Of a DNA stretch of 64,000 nucleotides, positions 42,616-51,595 are shown piece after piece (the first letter of the stretch is position 1; the number at the start of each line of letters is the position of its first letter). Under the pieces are notes generated by a model. That model saw only the letters and a list, made by a program, of their open reading frames with translations, was not told the origin of the DNA and ran no database searches. Made by a program: the position numbers and the translations under genes. This DNA comes from CAYWFP01 sp964457365 (GTDB taxonomy: Bacteria > Planctomycetota > SZUA-567): positions 1 to 64,000 of the forward strand of contig CAYWFP010000005.1 of NCBI GenBank assembly GCA_964457365.1, in the 5' to 3' direction.

Positions 42616-43577
42616 GCTGGCGACTCGCCGTGGGCGACAAGGGCCAGCCCCGCCGCGCCGATCAGCCCCGCGTCGTGCACGAGTTCCGCCGGCAGGATCT
42701 TGATGCGCTCTCCCGGAGCGCGGAAGGCGATGCGCTTGCATTCGCGCCGGATCGGCTCGAAGAGGATCTCCCCGGACTGGATCATGCCGCCGCTGAAGAT
42801 GCAGCGGTCGGGGTTGAGCAGGTTCGCCATGTTGCCGGCCATCAGGCCGAGGTAACGGCCGGTTTCTTCCACGATGTGCCTGGCCAGGTTGTCGCCGGCG
42901 AACGCTTCCTTGAAGATATCCGCGCAGGTGATCTCGTCGACCTTCTTGGCCTTCAGCGAGGTCTGCCAGCCCAGGTCCATCGCCTCGCGGAAGCGGGCGA
43001 CAGTCGCGGTGGCCGAGGCGTAGGCCTCGAGGCAGCCTTCGTTGCCGCAGCCGCACCTGCGTCCGCCGTCGACGACGACGATGTGGCCGATCTCGCCGGC
43101 GGTGAAGTCGGGGCCGCGCTGGAGCTTGCCGTCGACGATGATCGCTCCGCCCACGCCGGTGCCGAGGGTCATCATCAGCATGTTGCGGCTGCCCCGCCCC
43201 GCGCCGGCCCAGTACTCGCCCCAGCCCGCGCAATTGGCGTCGTTCTCGAGTTGCACCGGGATGCCGGTCTTCTCCTTCAGCAGGGCCGCCACCGGGACGT
43301 TCTCCCATTTCAGGTTCGGCGCCTCGAGTACCACGCCCGTTTCGCTGTTGAGCGGCCCCGGCGCGCCGACGCCAATGCCGACGATATCGCCTGCGTCGAG
43401 GCCGACCTGCTTGAGCACCCCGCGCACGCCCTCGGCCATGCGTTCGAGCACGCCTTCGTAACCGTCCTCGTTGTTGGTGGGCATATCCGTCCGAGCGAGG
43501 ATCTGCGCGTCGCTGTCGATCACGCCAAGGCGCAGGTTCGTTCCCCCCAAGTCGATCCCGACGACATGCTGAGTCAT
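42612..43577 (-). CDS. ROK-family glucokinase
   Basis: 321 aa from ATG 43577, with GGAG upstream. N-terminal phosphate motif GIDLGGTNLRLGVID. Catalytic Asp in LENDANCAGWGE. Second phosphate motif TLGTGVGGAII. The ROK zinc site is GH followed by CGCGNEGC. No N-terminal HTH, so a kinase and not a ROK repressor. It phosphorylates glucose or a related hexose with ATP. Overlaps lepA by four bases. A candidate operator lies upstream. Confidence 0.88.
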   Translation of the reverse strand: MTQHVVGIDLGGTNLRLGVIDSDAQILARTDMPTNNEDGYEGVLERMAEGVRGVLKQVGLDAGDIVGIGVGAPGPLNSETGVVLEAPNLKWENVPVAALLKEKTGIPVQLENDANCAGWGEYWAGAGRGSRNMLMMTLGTGVGGAIIVDGKLQRGPDFTAGEIGHIVVVDGGRRCGCGNEGCLEAYASATATVARFREAMDLGWQTSLKAKKVDEITCADIFKEAFAGDNLARHIVEETGRYLGLMAGNMANLLNPDRCIFSGGMIQSGEILFEPIRRECKRIAFRAPGERIKILPAELVHDAGLIGAAGLALVAHGESPA

Positions 43578-43609
43578 TTTTAATCTCCATGCGAACAGGA
43601 TATCCGGGA

Positions 43610-43631
43610 ATTGTACACCGGCGGGTACAAT
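43610..43631 (-). promoter_or_regulatory. Candidate operator upstream of glucokinase-lepA
   Basis: A perfect inverted repeat ATTGTAC - 8 bases - GTACAAT, 33 bases before the start codon. The geometry (22 bases overall, two-fold symmetric) suits a dimeric repressor. No clear -35/-10 pair could be set next to it. Confidence 0.4.
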
Positions 43632-43692
43632 CCTATTCATTAGTCCCGGACGAATCCAGCGGGGACGGAATTTTTTCGGGCACGGCTCCGGT

Positions 43693-44322
43693 TCAATCCG
43701 TGACGTCGTCGCCGGCGGCCACGAGCGCCAGGAACGCCTCCAACCGTGCGCGGGTGGGGATTAGCATGGTTTTCACCAACAGCGACACCACCGCCATCAC
43801 GACGGCCAGGATCAACGGCAGGCTCGGCGCGGTCAGGCCGGCGACGCTCCGGTCGAAGAAGAGCAGCAGCGCGATCACCAGCGCGTAGATCGACGGCGCC
43901 TCGGCGATGGACATGGCGATGAGCGAAGCCTGGAAGAAGCGCGCGCAGGCCTGCGCCGTATCCAGCAGCGCGGGAGGCGAATTATCGGCAATCATCCCGC
44001 GCAGGTTGACCGGCACGCCCGCACCGCCGATGGCGGCCATGAACCGGGCGTACTCACTCTGCGGCAGCTTCTTCATCACCATAAACGGCAGCGGCACGCT
44101 GGTCAGCAGCGCGATCACCGCCAGGATAACGCTCAGCAGCGGCAGGACGTCGTCCATGCCGGCGCCGCCCTCGGTCGCACCCGACGCCGTCACGGCCATC
44201 GCGCCCAGGACAACGGCGTAGACAATCGTGCTGCCGGCTATGGCGAAGCCGATCAGCATATACGTGCGGGCCGCTTTCTCGACAAACGTCGCGATCTGCG
44301 TGTCCACCTTCTCTTCAGGCAT
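43693..44322 (-). CDS. Four-helix membrane protein with a proteolipid-like helix
   Basis: 209 aa, about four hydrophobic segments (22-47, 58-82, 125-156, 165-187). The third reads ARFFQASLIAMSIAEAPSIYALVIALLLFF and closely resembles the ion-carrying helix of F/V-ATPase c subunits, where an acidic residue (here E141) precedes IYGLVIALLL. The family as a whole was not recognised and no other ATPase subunits are near. It overlaps rdgB by eight bases and is the last gene of the arg-rph-rdgB transcript. Confidence 0.65.
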   Translation of the reverse strand: MPEEKVDTQIATFVEKAARTYMLIGFAIAGSTIVYAVVLGAMAVTASGATEGGAGMDDVLPLLSVILAVIALLTSVPLPFMVMKKLPQSEYARFMAAIGGAGVPVNLRGMIADNSPPALLDTAQACARFFQASLIAMSIAEAPSIYALVIALLLFFDRSVAGLTAPSLPLILAVVMAVVSLLVKTMLIPTRARLEAFLALVAAGDDVTD

Positions 44323-44923
44323 CCTCCCCCCTTTGCGTGAACCAGTCGGCGAACTGCGCCAGCGCGCGGCCGCGGTGGCTGACCGAGGCCTTCTGCGCCT
44401 CCGTCGCCTCGGCGAAGGTCAGGTGCAGATCGACCGAGAGGAAGAGCGGGTCGTATCCGAACCCGCCGGCGCCGCGCGACACATCGAGGATGACGCCGGG
44501 CGTTTCGCCGGTGAAGAATCGCGTCTCGCGGCCGGGGACGGCGAAGGCGAGGGTGCAGACGAAACGCGCGCGGCGTTTCTCTTCCGGCAGTTCCGCGAGC
44601 TTTCTCAGCAACAGATCGTTGTTAGCGGCATCGGTCGCGTCCGGTCCGGCGAAACGCGCGGAGTGGATGCCGGGCGCGCCGCCCAGGGCGTCGACGACGA
44701 GTCCGGAGTCGTCCGCGAGGGCGGGCAGGCCGGTGTCGTCGCGTACGCTCCGGGCCTTCAGCGCCGCGTTCTCGGCGAAGGTCGGCCCGGTCTCTTCGAC
44801 GCGCCGGGCGTCGGGAAAGTCAGAGACCGGCAGCACCGCGACGCCGGCGAGGCCAGCGGCGGCGAGAATGGCCCGGAGTTCCTTGACCTTCTTCGGGTTG
44901 CGGCTGGCGAGGACGATATTCAT
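44315..44923 (-). CDS. rdgB: XTP/dITP pyrophosphatase (Ham1/RdgB family)
   Basis: 202 aa. N-terminal LASRNPKKVKEL nucleotide site. TFAENAALKARSV, ADDSGLVVDALGGAPGIHSARFAG and GGFGYDPLF are family blocks. It hydrolyses ITP, dITP and XTP to clean nucleotide pools. It lies 7 bases after rph, a pairing common in bacteria. Confidence 0.93.
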   Translation of the reverse strand: MNIVLASRNPKKVKELRAILAAAGLAGVAVLPVSDFPDARRVEETGPTFAENAALKARSVRDDTGLPALADDSGLVVDALGGAPGIHSARFAGPDATDAANNDLLLRKLAELPEEKRRARFVCTLAFAVPGRETRFFTGETPGVILDVSRGAGGFGYDPLFLSVDLHLTFAEATEAQKASVSHRGRALAQFADWFTQRGEDA

Positions 44924-44930
44924 GCCCGAC

Positions 44931-45644
44931 TCATTTCATCCGCAGGCAGCGTTTCTGCACCGCGATCAGTTCGTCGATGCCGTCGCGCGCCAGGCGCTTG
45001 AGCGCGTTCAACTGCTTCTCGCTGAAAGTCTCCCCCTCGGCGGTGCCCTGCAGTTCGACATAGCGGCCGGATGCGGTCATGACGACGTTCATGTCCACCT
45101 CGGCGGCGCTGTCGAGGGCATAATCCAGGTCCAGCGTCGGGACGCCGTCGACGATGCCGACGCTGACGGCGGCAACCATGTGCTTCAGCGGATCCGCCGC
45201 GAGAAGACGTTCCCGCTTCATCCAGCGCAGCGCATCGACCAGGGCCACCATGCCGCCGGTGATGCTCGCGCAGCGCGTACCGCCATCGGCCTGCAGCACG
45301 TCGCAGTCGACGGTGACGGTGACGTCGCCCAGAGATTCCATGTCCACCGCCGCCCGGAGCGCGCGCCCGATCAAGCGGCCGATCTCGACGGTGCGCCCCC
45401 CCTGCCTGCCGCGGACGGCCTCGCGCTTCATGCGCGTGTGCGTGCTCCGCGGCAGCATGCCGTACTCGGCGGCGACCCAGCCGCCGCGGCCCTCGCGGAA
45501 CGGCGGCGCGCCATCGTCGACAGAGGCCGCGCAGAGAACGCGCGTCCCCCCCTGCTCGATCAATGCCGAGCCCTCCGCGTGCGGCAACCAGTTGCGGCGG
45601 ATCTTCACCGGGCGCAACGCGCCGGGATCACGCTTCCTTGGCAT
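44931..45644 (-). CDS. rph: Ribonuclease PH
   Basis: 237 aa. Phosphorolytic 3'-5' exoribonuclease for tRNA trimming. Marks: GSALIEQGGTRVLC, YGMLPRSTHTR, GRTVEIGRLIGRALRAAVD, DVLQADGGTRCASI and DLDYALDSAAEVDMNVVMT. Full length. Its start overlaps the upstream HD-GYP gene by 17 bases, so both are translated from one message. Confidence 0.94.
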   Translation of the reverse strand: MPRKRDPGALRPVKIRRNWLPHAEGSALIEQGGTRVLCAASVDDGAPPFREGRGGWVAAEYGMLPRSTHTRMKREAVRGRQGGRTVEIGRLIGRALRAAVDMESLGDVTVTVDCDVLQADGGTRCASITGGMVALVDALRWMKRERLLAADPLKHMVAAVSVGIVDGVPTLDLDYALDSAAEVDMNVVMTASGRYVELQGTAEGETFSEKQLNALKRLARDGIDELIAVQKRCLRMK

Positions 45645-46722
45645 CGGCGCCTCCGGTCTGCGGCGCGTCGCCGAGAACCGCCTCGCGCAGGCGAATGATA
45701 CGCGTGCGCCGCTCGCGGTTCTCCTGGATCACGTCGAGGAAGGCGTCGACGAGGTCCGGGTCGAACTGCCCGCCCTTGCAGCGGACCAGCTCCCCCTGCG
45801 AATCTTCCTCGCTCATCGGTTCGTGATAGGAGCGCGAACTGGTCATGGCGTCGTAGCTGTCGGCCACCGCGAGGATACGCGCGCCGAGCGGGATCGCCTC
45901 GCCTTCGAGGCCGTCAGGATAGCCGCCGCCGGCGAAGTGTTCGTGGTGGTGGCGAATGTCGCCGATAATGGGGCGCAATTCCTCGATCGGCTCCAGGATC
46001 GCCGCGGCGATGACCGGGTGGCGTTTTACGGTCTGGTATTCCGCGTGCGTCAGGGAGCCGGGCTTGTTGAGCACCGCCTCCTTGATGCCGATCTTACCGA
46101 AGTCGTGCAGGACGCCGGCGATCTGGATCAACTCGAGCTGCCGGTCGCTGTAACCGACGCGCTTGCCGATCTGCCGCGCGTACTTGGCAACGTTTTCGCT
46201 GTGGAACTTGGTGTAAGGATCCTTCGCCTCGAGCACCTTGGCCATAACCTGCAGGATGTTCAGGAACATCATTTGATTGCGTCGGCTGGAACTCTGCAGT
46301 TGGCGGGAAAAGAGCCGACGCGAAAGGATACGCTCGCACTTGAGGAAGAGCACCTCCATATCCGCGGGCTTGGTGATATACTCCTCGACCATCCCGGACT
46401 TGAGCGCATCGACGATCTCATCGCGGGCGGCAACGCCACTGAAGATGACGATCGCCACGTCGAGCGTTTCGGTCAGGTTCCGATATACCTCCTGGCCGCT
46501 GATACGCCCGGGGAGCAGCAGATCGAGGATGATCAGGTCGTACGGCTGCCGCTCGGCCACCGCGTTCATCAACGCCTCGACCGCGTCCCGGCCGGTGTGG
46601 ACGATATCGGTCTTTTCGAACTGCTCGCCGGCGAAGCGGCGCCGGATCAATTCGCACGTGGCCTCGTCGTCATCGACGATGAGGATGCGCGAATCGCGGA
46701 GTTTGCGGATATAGTTGTCCAC
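45628..46722 (-). CDS. Response regulator with HD-GYP phosphodiesterase domain
   Basis: 364 aa starting at GTG 46722 (GGGAG five bases upstream). Receiver: acidic pocket DDDE (17-20), phosphoacceptor D67 in LILDLLLPG, Lys in ITKPAD. The HD-GYP domain (about 155-345) has LHDFGKIG with H206-D207, HHHEHFAGGGYPDG and ADSYDAMTS. HD-GYP enzymes degrade cyclic di-GMP. No partner kinase is adjacent. It sits between argF and rph in a housekeeping message, an odd place for a signalling gene. Confidence 0.9.
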   Translation of the reverse strand: MDNYIRKLRDSRILIVDDDEATCELIRRRFAGEQFEKTDIVHTGRDAVEALMNAVAERQPYDLIILDLLLPGRISGQEVYRNLTETLDVAIVIFSGVAARDEIVDALKSGMVEEYITKPADMEVLFLKCERILSRRLFSRQLQSSSRRNQMMFLNILQVMAKVLEAKDPYTKFHSENVAKYARQIGKRVGYSDRQLELIQIAGVLHDFGKIGIKEAVLNKPGSLTHAEYQTVKRHPVIAAAILEPIEELRPIIGDIRHHHEHFAGGGYPDGLEGEAIPLGARILAVADSYDAMTSSRSYHEPMSEEDSQGELVRCKGGQFDPDLVDAFLDVIQENRERRTRIIRLREAVLGDAPQTGGADAKEA

Positions 46723-46734
46723 CGGCTCCCAGCC

Positions 46735-47661
46735 TTACAAGCCACCGTCGGCAATCAGGATCGCCAGCAGCGCGCGGTTTATGTGCAGGCGGTTCTCCGC
46801 CTGATCGTAGACGGCCGACCCGGGCGCTTCCATCACCTCGTCGGTCACCTCCGCGTCGCGATGAGCCGGCAGGCAGTGCAGGAAGATCGCCTCTTTCGCG
46901 GCGCGCCGCATCAGCGCGGCGTTGACCTGATAGGGCGCGAAGATTTTCGCCCGCGCCTCGGTCTCGTTCTCCTGCCCCATGCTGGCCCAGACGTCGGTAT
47001 AGACCGCGTGCGCGCCGGTGACCGCGGCGGCGGGATCCTCCGTCTCGTCCAGGTCGGCCGCCGGACACTGCGCGCGCACCTTGTCGAGGAACTCCGCGCC
47101 GAGGTGATATCCCGGCGGCGTGCCGAGGCGGAAGCGGATGCCGAGTTGCCCGCAGAGCGCCGCGAGGCTGCGCGCGACGTTGTTGCCGTCACCGACATAG
47201 GCGAGAGTCCGGCCGCGGAGCTCGCCCAGATGCTCGCGCGCGGTCAGGATGTCCGCCAGCGCCTGCGTCGGGTGCGAATAGTCGGTGAGTACGTTGATCA
47301 CCGGCACCGTCGCGTGCCTCGCCAGCGTCTGGGCGTTATTGTGCGCGAAGGTACGGATCGATAGCGCGTCAACGAAGCGGCTCATCACCCGCGCCTGGTC
47401 GACCAGGCTTTCGCGGGCCTGCAGCGGCGCGCCGCCGATGGTCTCGAGGTTGATCGCCATGCCGCCAAGGGAGTACATCGCCACCTCCAGCGAGACGCGC
47501 GTCCGCAGCGACGGTTTCTCGAAATACATGCCCAGCACCTTGCCGGCGAGCATGCCGTCGGGAACGCCGGCCCGGCGCCGCGCCTTCAGCGCCGCCGCGC
47601 GCTGGAGGATGTGATCGAGTTGCTCCGGAGAGCAGTCGAGGATGTTGATGAAATCTTTCAT
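46735..47661 (-). CDS. argF: Ornithine carbamoyltransferase
   Basis: 308 aa. The carbamoyl-phosphate motif reads SLRTR in place of the usual STRTR. Further marks are HNNAQTLARHA, SHPTQALADILT, GDGNNVARSL, DVWASMGQE (ornithine side) and FLHCLPAHR. It makes citrulline from ornithine and carbamoyl phosphate. ATG 47661 overlaps the argD stop by four bases. Part of argB-argD-argF. Confidence 0.92.
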   Translation of the reverse strand: MKDFINILDCSPEQLDHILQRAAALKARRRAGVPDGMLAGKVLGMYFEKPSLRTRVSLEVAMYSLGGMAINLETIGGAPLQARESLVDQARVMSRFVDALSIRTFAHNNAQTLARHATVPVINVLTDYSHPTQALADILTAREHLGELRGRTLAYVGDGNNVARSLAALCGQLGIRFRLGTPPGYHLGAEFLDKVRAQCPAADLDETEDPAAAVTGAHAVYTDVWASMGQENETEARAKIFAPYQVNAALMRRAAKEAIFLHCLPAHRDAEVTDEVMEAPGSAVYDQAENRLHINRALLAILIADGGL

Positions 47662-48863
47662 TCGGCGTTCGCTCCGCGACGCGCCAACGCGTCCTCGAGG
47701 CAAGCGCACAGAGTCGCGAACCCCTGCTCCAACTCCGTTCGGGCGATATTGAACGCCGGCAGCATCCGCAACACCGCATCGTGCGTGCAGTTGATCAGAA
47801 GCCCACGCTCCAGGCAGGCCTGTACCACCGGCGAGCCGGGGATTTCCAGTTCGATCCCGATCATGAAGCCGTAACGGCGATAGGCGACAATGCCGCCGAC
47901 GCGGTCACGCATCTCGCCGACGAGTTCGTCGATCGCCGGCCCCAGGCGGTCGATATTGCCGAGCATGTCCTCCTCTTCGATCGCCTCGAAGGCGGCAGCG
48001 CCCGCCGCGCAACCGATGGCGTTGCCGCCGAAGGTGCTCGCGTGCGTCCCGGGCTTGAGGCTGGCGGCGACCTCGCGCGTGGCCATGATGACCCCGAGCG
48101 GCATGCCGCCGGCGATGGCCTTGGCGCTGGTCAGGATATCGGGAACCACGCCGAAATGCTGGTAGCCGAACCACGTCCCCAGCCGTGCCGGGGAGGTCTG
48201 CACCTCGTCGAAGATCAGCAGCAGCTCGCGCTGGTCGCAAAGATCGCGCAGCCCCTGCAGGAATTCGCGGGAGCAGGCGTGCACTCCGCCCTCGCCCTGC
48301 ACCGGTTCGACCATGATCGCGCACGTCTGCTTGTCCACGAGCGCTTCGACGCTCGCGAGGTCGTTGATGCGCGCGTGGCTGAACCCCGGCACGGTCGGCT
48401 CGAAGCCGCGGCGGTACTTCGGCTGCCCCGTGGCGGTAATGGCCGCGAAAGTGCGACCGTGAAAAGAGTTTTCGAGCGTGACGATCTTGTACCTCGGCTG
48501 GCCGTGGAGCCGTGCGAGCTTGATCGCGCCCTCGGCGGCCTCGGCGCCGGAGTTGGCGAAGAAGCAGAGTTGGCCATCCGCGCGCGCGCTCAGCATCTGC
48601 GCGAAGCGGCCCTGCGGCTCGCTGTAGTAGTTGTTCGCCACGTGAAGAAGCGTCCCGGCCTGCTCCCGGACCGCCGCGACCACGCGCGGATGGCAGTGCC
48701 CGAGGCCGGCCACGCCCCAGCCGGGGAAGAGATCGAGGTACTCCTTGCCGTCGGCGTCCCACACGCGGCTGCCTTCTCCGCGGACGATGGCCACGGGGAT
48801 GCGGGCGTAGTTGGGCACGACGTATTTCTCGAACGCCGCGGTAATCGCTTGGGTGGCAGTCAA
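47658..48863 (-). CDS. argD: Acetylornithine aminotransferase
   Basis: 401 aa, PLP-dependent class III aminotransferase. Marks: GWGVAGLGHCHPRV, FFANSGAEAAEGAIKLAR, NSFHGRT, IFDEVQTSPARLG and the Schiff-base Lys in LTSAKAIAGGMPLG. There is no ATG near the expected N-terminus. TTG 48863 overlaps the argB TGA (TTGA) and has GGAG upstream, so a TTG start coupled to argB is chosen. It converts N-acetylglutamate semialdehyde to N-acetylornithine. Confidence 0.92.
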   Translation of the reverse strand: MTATQAITAAFEKYVVPNYARIPVAIVRGEGSRVWDADGKEYLDLFPGWGVAGLGHCHPRVVAAVREQAGTLLHVANNYYSEPQGRFAQMLSARADGQLCFFANSGAEAAEGAIKLARLHGQPRYKIVTLENSFHGRTFAAITATGQPKYRRGFEPTVPGFSHARINDLASVEALVDKQTCAIMVEPVQGEGGVHACSREFLQGLRDLCDQRELLLIFDEVQTSPARLGTWFGYQHFGVVPDILTSAKAIAGGMPLGVIMATREVAASLKPGTHASTFGGNAIGCAAGAAAFEAIEEEDMLGNIDRLGPAIDELVGEMRDRVGGIVAYRRYGFMIGIELEIPGSPVVQACLERGLLINCTHDAVLRMLPAFNIARTELEQGFATLCACLEDALARRGANAE

Positions 48864-49738
48864 AGGACGATCTCCGTGCCGATGCCCTTGTCGGTGAATA
48901 TCTCCATCAAGAGCGCGTGCGGCTGCGCGCCGGAAACGATATGCACTTTGCGCACGCCCCCCTCGAGCGCGAAGAGCCCCGCCTGCACCTTCGGGACCAT
49001 ACCGCCGGCGATGGTTTGCGCGCGCATCATCTCCTCGATTTGCCGGCGGTTGCAGTGCGAGAGAAGCGTCTGCGGCTCCTCCTTGTCGGCGTAGATGCCG
49101 GCGGTATCGAGGAAGAAGACCAGCTTCTCGGCATGCAGATCGCGCGCGATCAGGGCGCTGGCGGTATCGCCGTTGATGTTGTACAGCGTATTGCTGTCGT
49201 GGCCGCAACCGCAGGCGACGGGGGCGATGAACGGAATCGCGCCGCGGTCGTAAATCCGATAGATATCGGTGGCGTCGATGGCGACCGGCTCGCCGACAAA
49301 GCCCAGATCCGCCTCCGGCACCTCGGGGATCGTCTTCGGAATCGCCCGCAAAAAGCCCTGGTCGCGGCCGTTGAGCGGCTCGGCCCGGCCGCCGGCCTTG
49401 CGCATGAGTTGCACCAGGCGCGCGCTAACTTCATCGGCGAGTACGCGCGCGACGATCTCCATCGTGGCGGCGTCGGTGCGACGTTGGCCATGGATGAATT
49501 CGGGTTCCAACCCATTTTCCTTCATGGCGTTACTGATGCGCTTCCCGCCGCCGTGAACGACCACGGGGCGCAGGCCGATGGTGAACATGAAATCGATGTC
49601 CACGAAGATGCGGCGCAGCACCTCGTCGTCGTCCTGAGCGCTACCGCCGAGTTTGATCACGACGAAGCGATGGCGAAACTGCTTGATGTAGGGAAGCGCT
49701 TCGATCAGGGTCTTGGACTTCCAGACCGCGTCTTCCAT
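48860..49738 (-). CDS. argB: Acetylglutamate kinase
   Basis: 292 aa, amino-acid kinase fold. VIKLGGSA and VVHGGGKRIS bind phosphate and ATP. NINGDTASALIARDL and GGMVPKVQAG are family blocks. The N-terminal helix EALPYIKQF is typical of the arginine-sensitive hexameric enzyme, so feedback inhibition is likely. First gene of the arginine operon, with a near-consensus promoter about 40 bases upstream. Confidence 0.93.
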   Translation of the reverse strand: MEDAVWKSKTLIEALPYIKQFRHRFVVIKLGGSAQDDDEVLRRIFVDIDFMFTIGLRPVVVHGGGKRISNAMKENGLEPEFIHGQRRTDAATMEIVARVLADEVSARLVQLMRKAGGRAEPLNGRDQGFLRAIPKTIPEVPEADLGFVGEPVAIDATDIYRIYDRGAIPFIAPVACGCGHDSNTLYNINGDTASALIARDLHAEKLVFFLDTAGIYADKEEPQTLLSHCNRRQIEEMMRAQTIAGGMVPKVQAGLFALEGGVRKVHIVSGAQPHALLMEIFTDKGIGTEIVL

Positions 49739-49776
49739 GTATTTCGATTCCTTGGCGTCAAATGCAGCAAACTCTC

Positions 49777-49804
49777 ATTTTATCATAGGGTTAGGTGCTG
49801 TCAA
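49777..49804 (-). promoter_or_regulatory. Promoter of the argBDF operon
   Basis: On the minus strand TTGACA (49804-49799), 16-base spacer, TAAAAT (49782-49777). Perfect -35 and five of six in the -10. Transcription would begin about 30 bases before argB. No ARG box was recognised. Confidence 0.72.
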
Positions 49805-49877
49805 GCCATTTTGCTCCCCTTTCACGCAGGCCTTGGGCGCCGGGTGCGGAAGCCGGTATTTCCGGGCTGTACAGAAT

Positions 49878-49887
49878 GTTCCGGAAC
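49878..49887. promoter_or_regulatory. Perfect palindrome between divergent argB and DUF502 genes
   Basis: GTTCCGGAAC, a 10-base perfect palindrome in the divergent intergenic region, 54 bases before the plus-strand gene. Possibly an operator. Confidence 0.25.
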
Positions 49888-49940
49888 GTGCACAATTAAA
49901 ACGAGCAGCCTGCATCCACCGCTTCAAGAAGGAGCAACAT

Positions 49941-50750
49941 ATGATTTCGACAGTTTGGCGGCGCATCCGACGCAATCTCGCCGCCGGCCTGCTGGTCATC
50001 ACCCCGGCGGGGCTGACCGTCTGGCTGGTCACCAAGCTCTGGTACCTGATCAATCAGCCGATGTACAACTTCTTCCGGCTGTTCGATCCGGAGAAGTACC
50101 CCCAGCCGGACGCCGACCCGTGGATGGTCTCGCTGGCGGATTTCCTCATAGAGCATCATGTCGATCTTTCCTATCTCATCGGCGTGCCCGGCCTGGGGAT
50201 CATGGTCGTCTTCGTCACGATTTTTCTCATCGGCCTGCTCGCACGCACCCTTTTCGGCCATGCATTGATTTCGACGACAGAACGCCTGCTGGATCGCCTG
50301 CCCATCATCGGCAAGATCTACACCGTTTCCAAACAGATCCTGGAGGCGGTGTTCAGCCAGTCCGCTACCGCCTTCCGCGAACCGGTCCTTATCGAATACC
50401 CGCGTAAAGGCCTGTGGTCGGTAGCCTTTATAACCAACTCCGTGCCCGATTGCATGGGCCGCGCCAAAGCCGAGATGGCGCAGCACGAAGCCGAGCACGT
50501 GCCCCCGGGCGATACCGGCCGCGGCGAGCGCGTCTTCGTCTTCCTGCCCACAACTCCCAATCCCACCAGCGGTTTTCTGCTGCTGGTGCCGCGCGCTGAT
50601 ATCGTTCCGCTGAACATGGACGTGGAGGCGGCGGTCAAACTGGTGATCAGCTTCGGCATGGTGGTCAAAAAGACCGAAACCGTCGCGCCGCCGTTTCCGC
50701 CGACGACATCGGTCGAATTGCCCGCAAAGGAATCCGAAAACCCGGGATGA
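49941..50750 (+). CDS. DUF502-family membrane protein
   Basis: 269 aa from ATG 49941 with AAGGAG upstream. Two hydrophobic helices (LLVITPAGLTVWLVTKLWYL and GLGIMVVFVTIFLIGLLA) flank a periplasmic loop. The cytosolic part follows with family blocks RLPIIGKIYTVSKQILEA, VLIEYPRKGLWSVAFIT, VFVFLPTTPNPTSGFLLLVP and AVKLVISFG. DUF502 proteins are widespread in bacteria and plants; their biochemical role is unknown. Divergent from argB. Confidence 0.88.
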   Translation: MISTVWRRIRRNLAAGLLVITPAGLTVWLVTKLWYLINQPMYNFFRLFDPEKYPQPDADPWMVSLADFLIEHHVDLSYLIGVPGLGIMVVFVTIFLIGLLARTLFGHALISTTERLLDRLPIIGKIYTVSKQILEAVFSQSATAFREPVLIEYPRKGLWSVAFITNSVPDCMGRAKAEMAQHEAEHVPPGDTGRGERVFVFLPTTPNPTSGFLLLVPRADIVPLNMDVEAAVKLVISFGMVVKKTETVAPPFPPTTSVELPAKESENPG

Positions 50751-50918
50751 TTCCGTTTTTCCACAAAAGGCCTTTTCGGCCAAGCGCAATTTACCGTTGA
50801 CATGAGTCCGATAAGTATGTATTCAATGTCTGTCGGATATCGCTCTCCCGCCACTGCCTGCGGGTTAGTACGGAACGGTTACGGTTGACCAATCGGATGA
50901 CTGCGGAGACAACCAACC

Positions 50919-51524
50919 ATGTATATTGATGTTATGCGTCCTACACTCGCGCTTACGCTCGTCCTGGCGATGACCAGCGGCTGTCGGCAGGATCCGTACG
51001 CCCAGACCCAGCCGCCGCCGCATCTGCAGCAAAAGCTCGACGACATCCAGGCCCACCTCGTGGCCATCAGCGAGCAACTCGATGAGATCGAGCCCGGGGC
51101 GACGCCGATGCAGACCGAGACACCGGTGATTCTGCACCAGGAACCCTCGCGCGAGCCTGTGGTACGCATAACCGACATCGAGCCCGCACCGCCTCCGCAA
51201 CCGCCGAGCAAGCGCGAGGTCGTCGCCTCCTTCGGGCAGGAACCGCCGACGACGATGGTGCGCCGGCGCTCAAGTGCTCCGACACGCACCCGCGCGTCGA
51301 AAAAGTCCGGCATTCTGACGAAGAAGCATCTGCGCGTCAACGGTGTCTCCGTGCGACAAATACAGGCCGCGCTGAAGAATGCCGACTGCAATCCCGGCCC
51401 CGTCGACAACCGCATGGGGCCCAAGACCATCAGCGCCATCAAGCAATTCCAGGCCAAGGAAGGCCTGAAAGTCGACGGCATCGTCGGCAGCAGGACGTGG
51501 GGGCACCTCCAGCGGTACCTGTAG
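50919..51524 (+). CDS. Peptidoglycan-binding lipoprotein
   Basis: 201 aa. A lipoprotein signal ends in the lipobox TSGC (about residue 22). A proline-rich, low-complexity linker follows (EPAPPPQPPSKRE). The C-terminal 70 residues are a PG_binding_1 domain: VRQIQAALKNADCNPGPVDNRMGPKTISAIKQFQ, then DGIVGSRTWGHLQRYL. It should tie the outer membrane to the cell wall. Start is 50919 (GGAG ten bases upstream) or ATG 50934. Confidence 0.8.
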   Translation: MYIDVMRPTLALTLVLAMTSGCRQDPYAQTQPPPHLQQKLDDIQAHLVAISEQLDEIEPGATPMQTETPVILHQEPSREPVVRITDIEPAPPPQPPSKREVVASFGQEPPTTMVRRRSSAPTRTRASKKSGILTKKHLRVNGVSVRQIQAALKNADCNPGPVDNRMGPKTISAIKQFQAKEGLKVDGIVGSRTWGHLQRYL

Positions 51525-51595
51525 CCGGCCGGTTACGACGCTTCCTGCGTGACCGCTTCGCGGCGGTCGCGCAGTTTCATTTGAGGAAATTCCGC

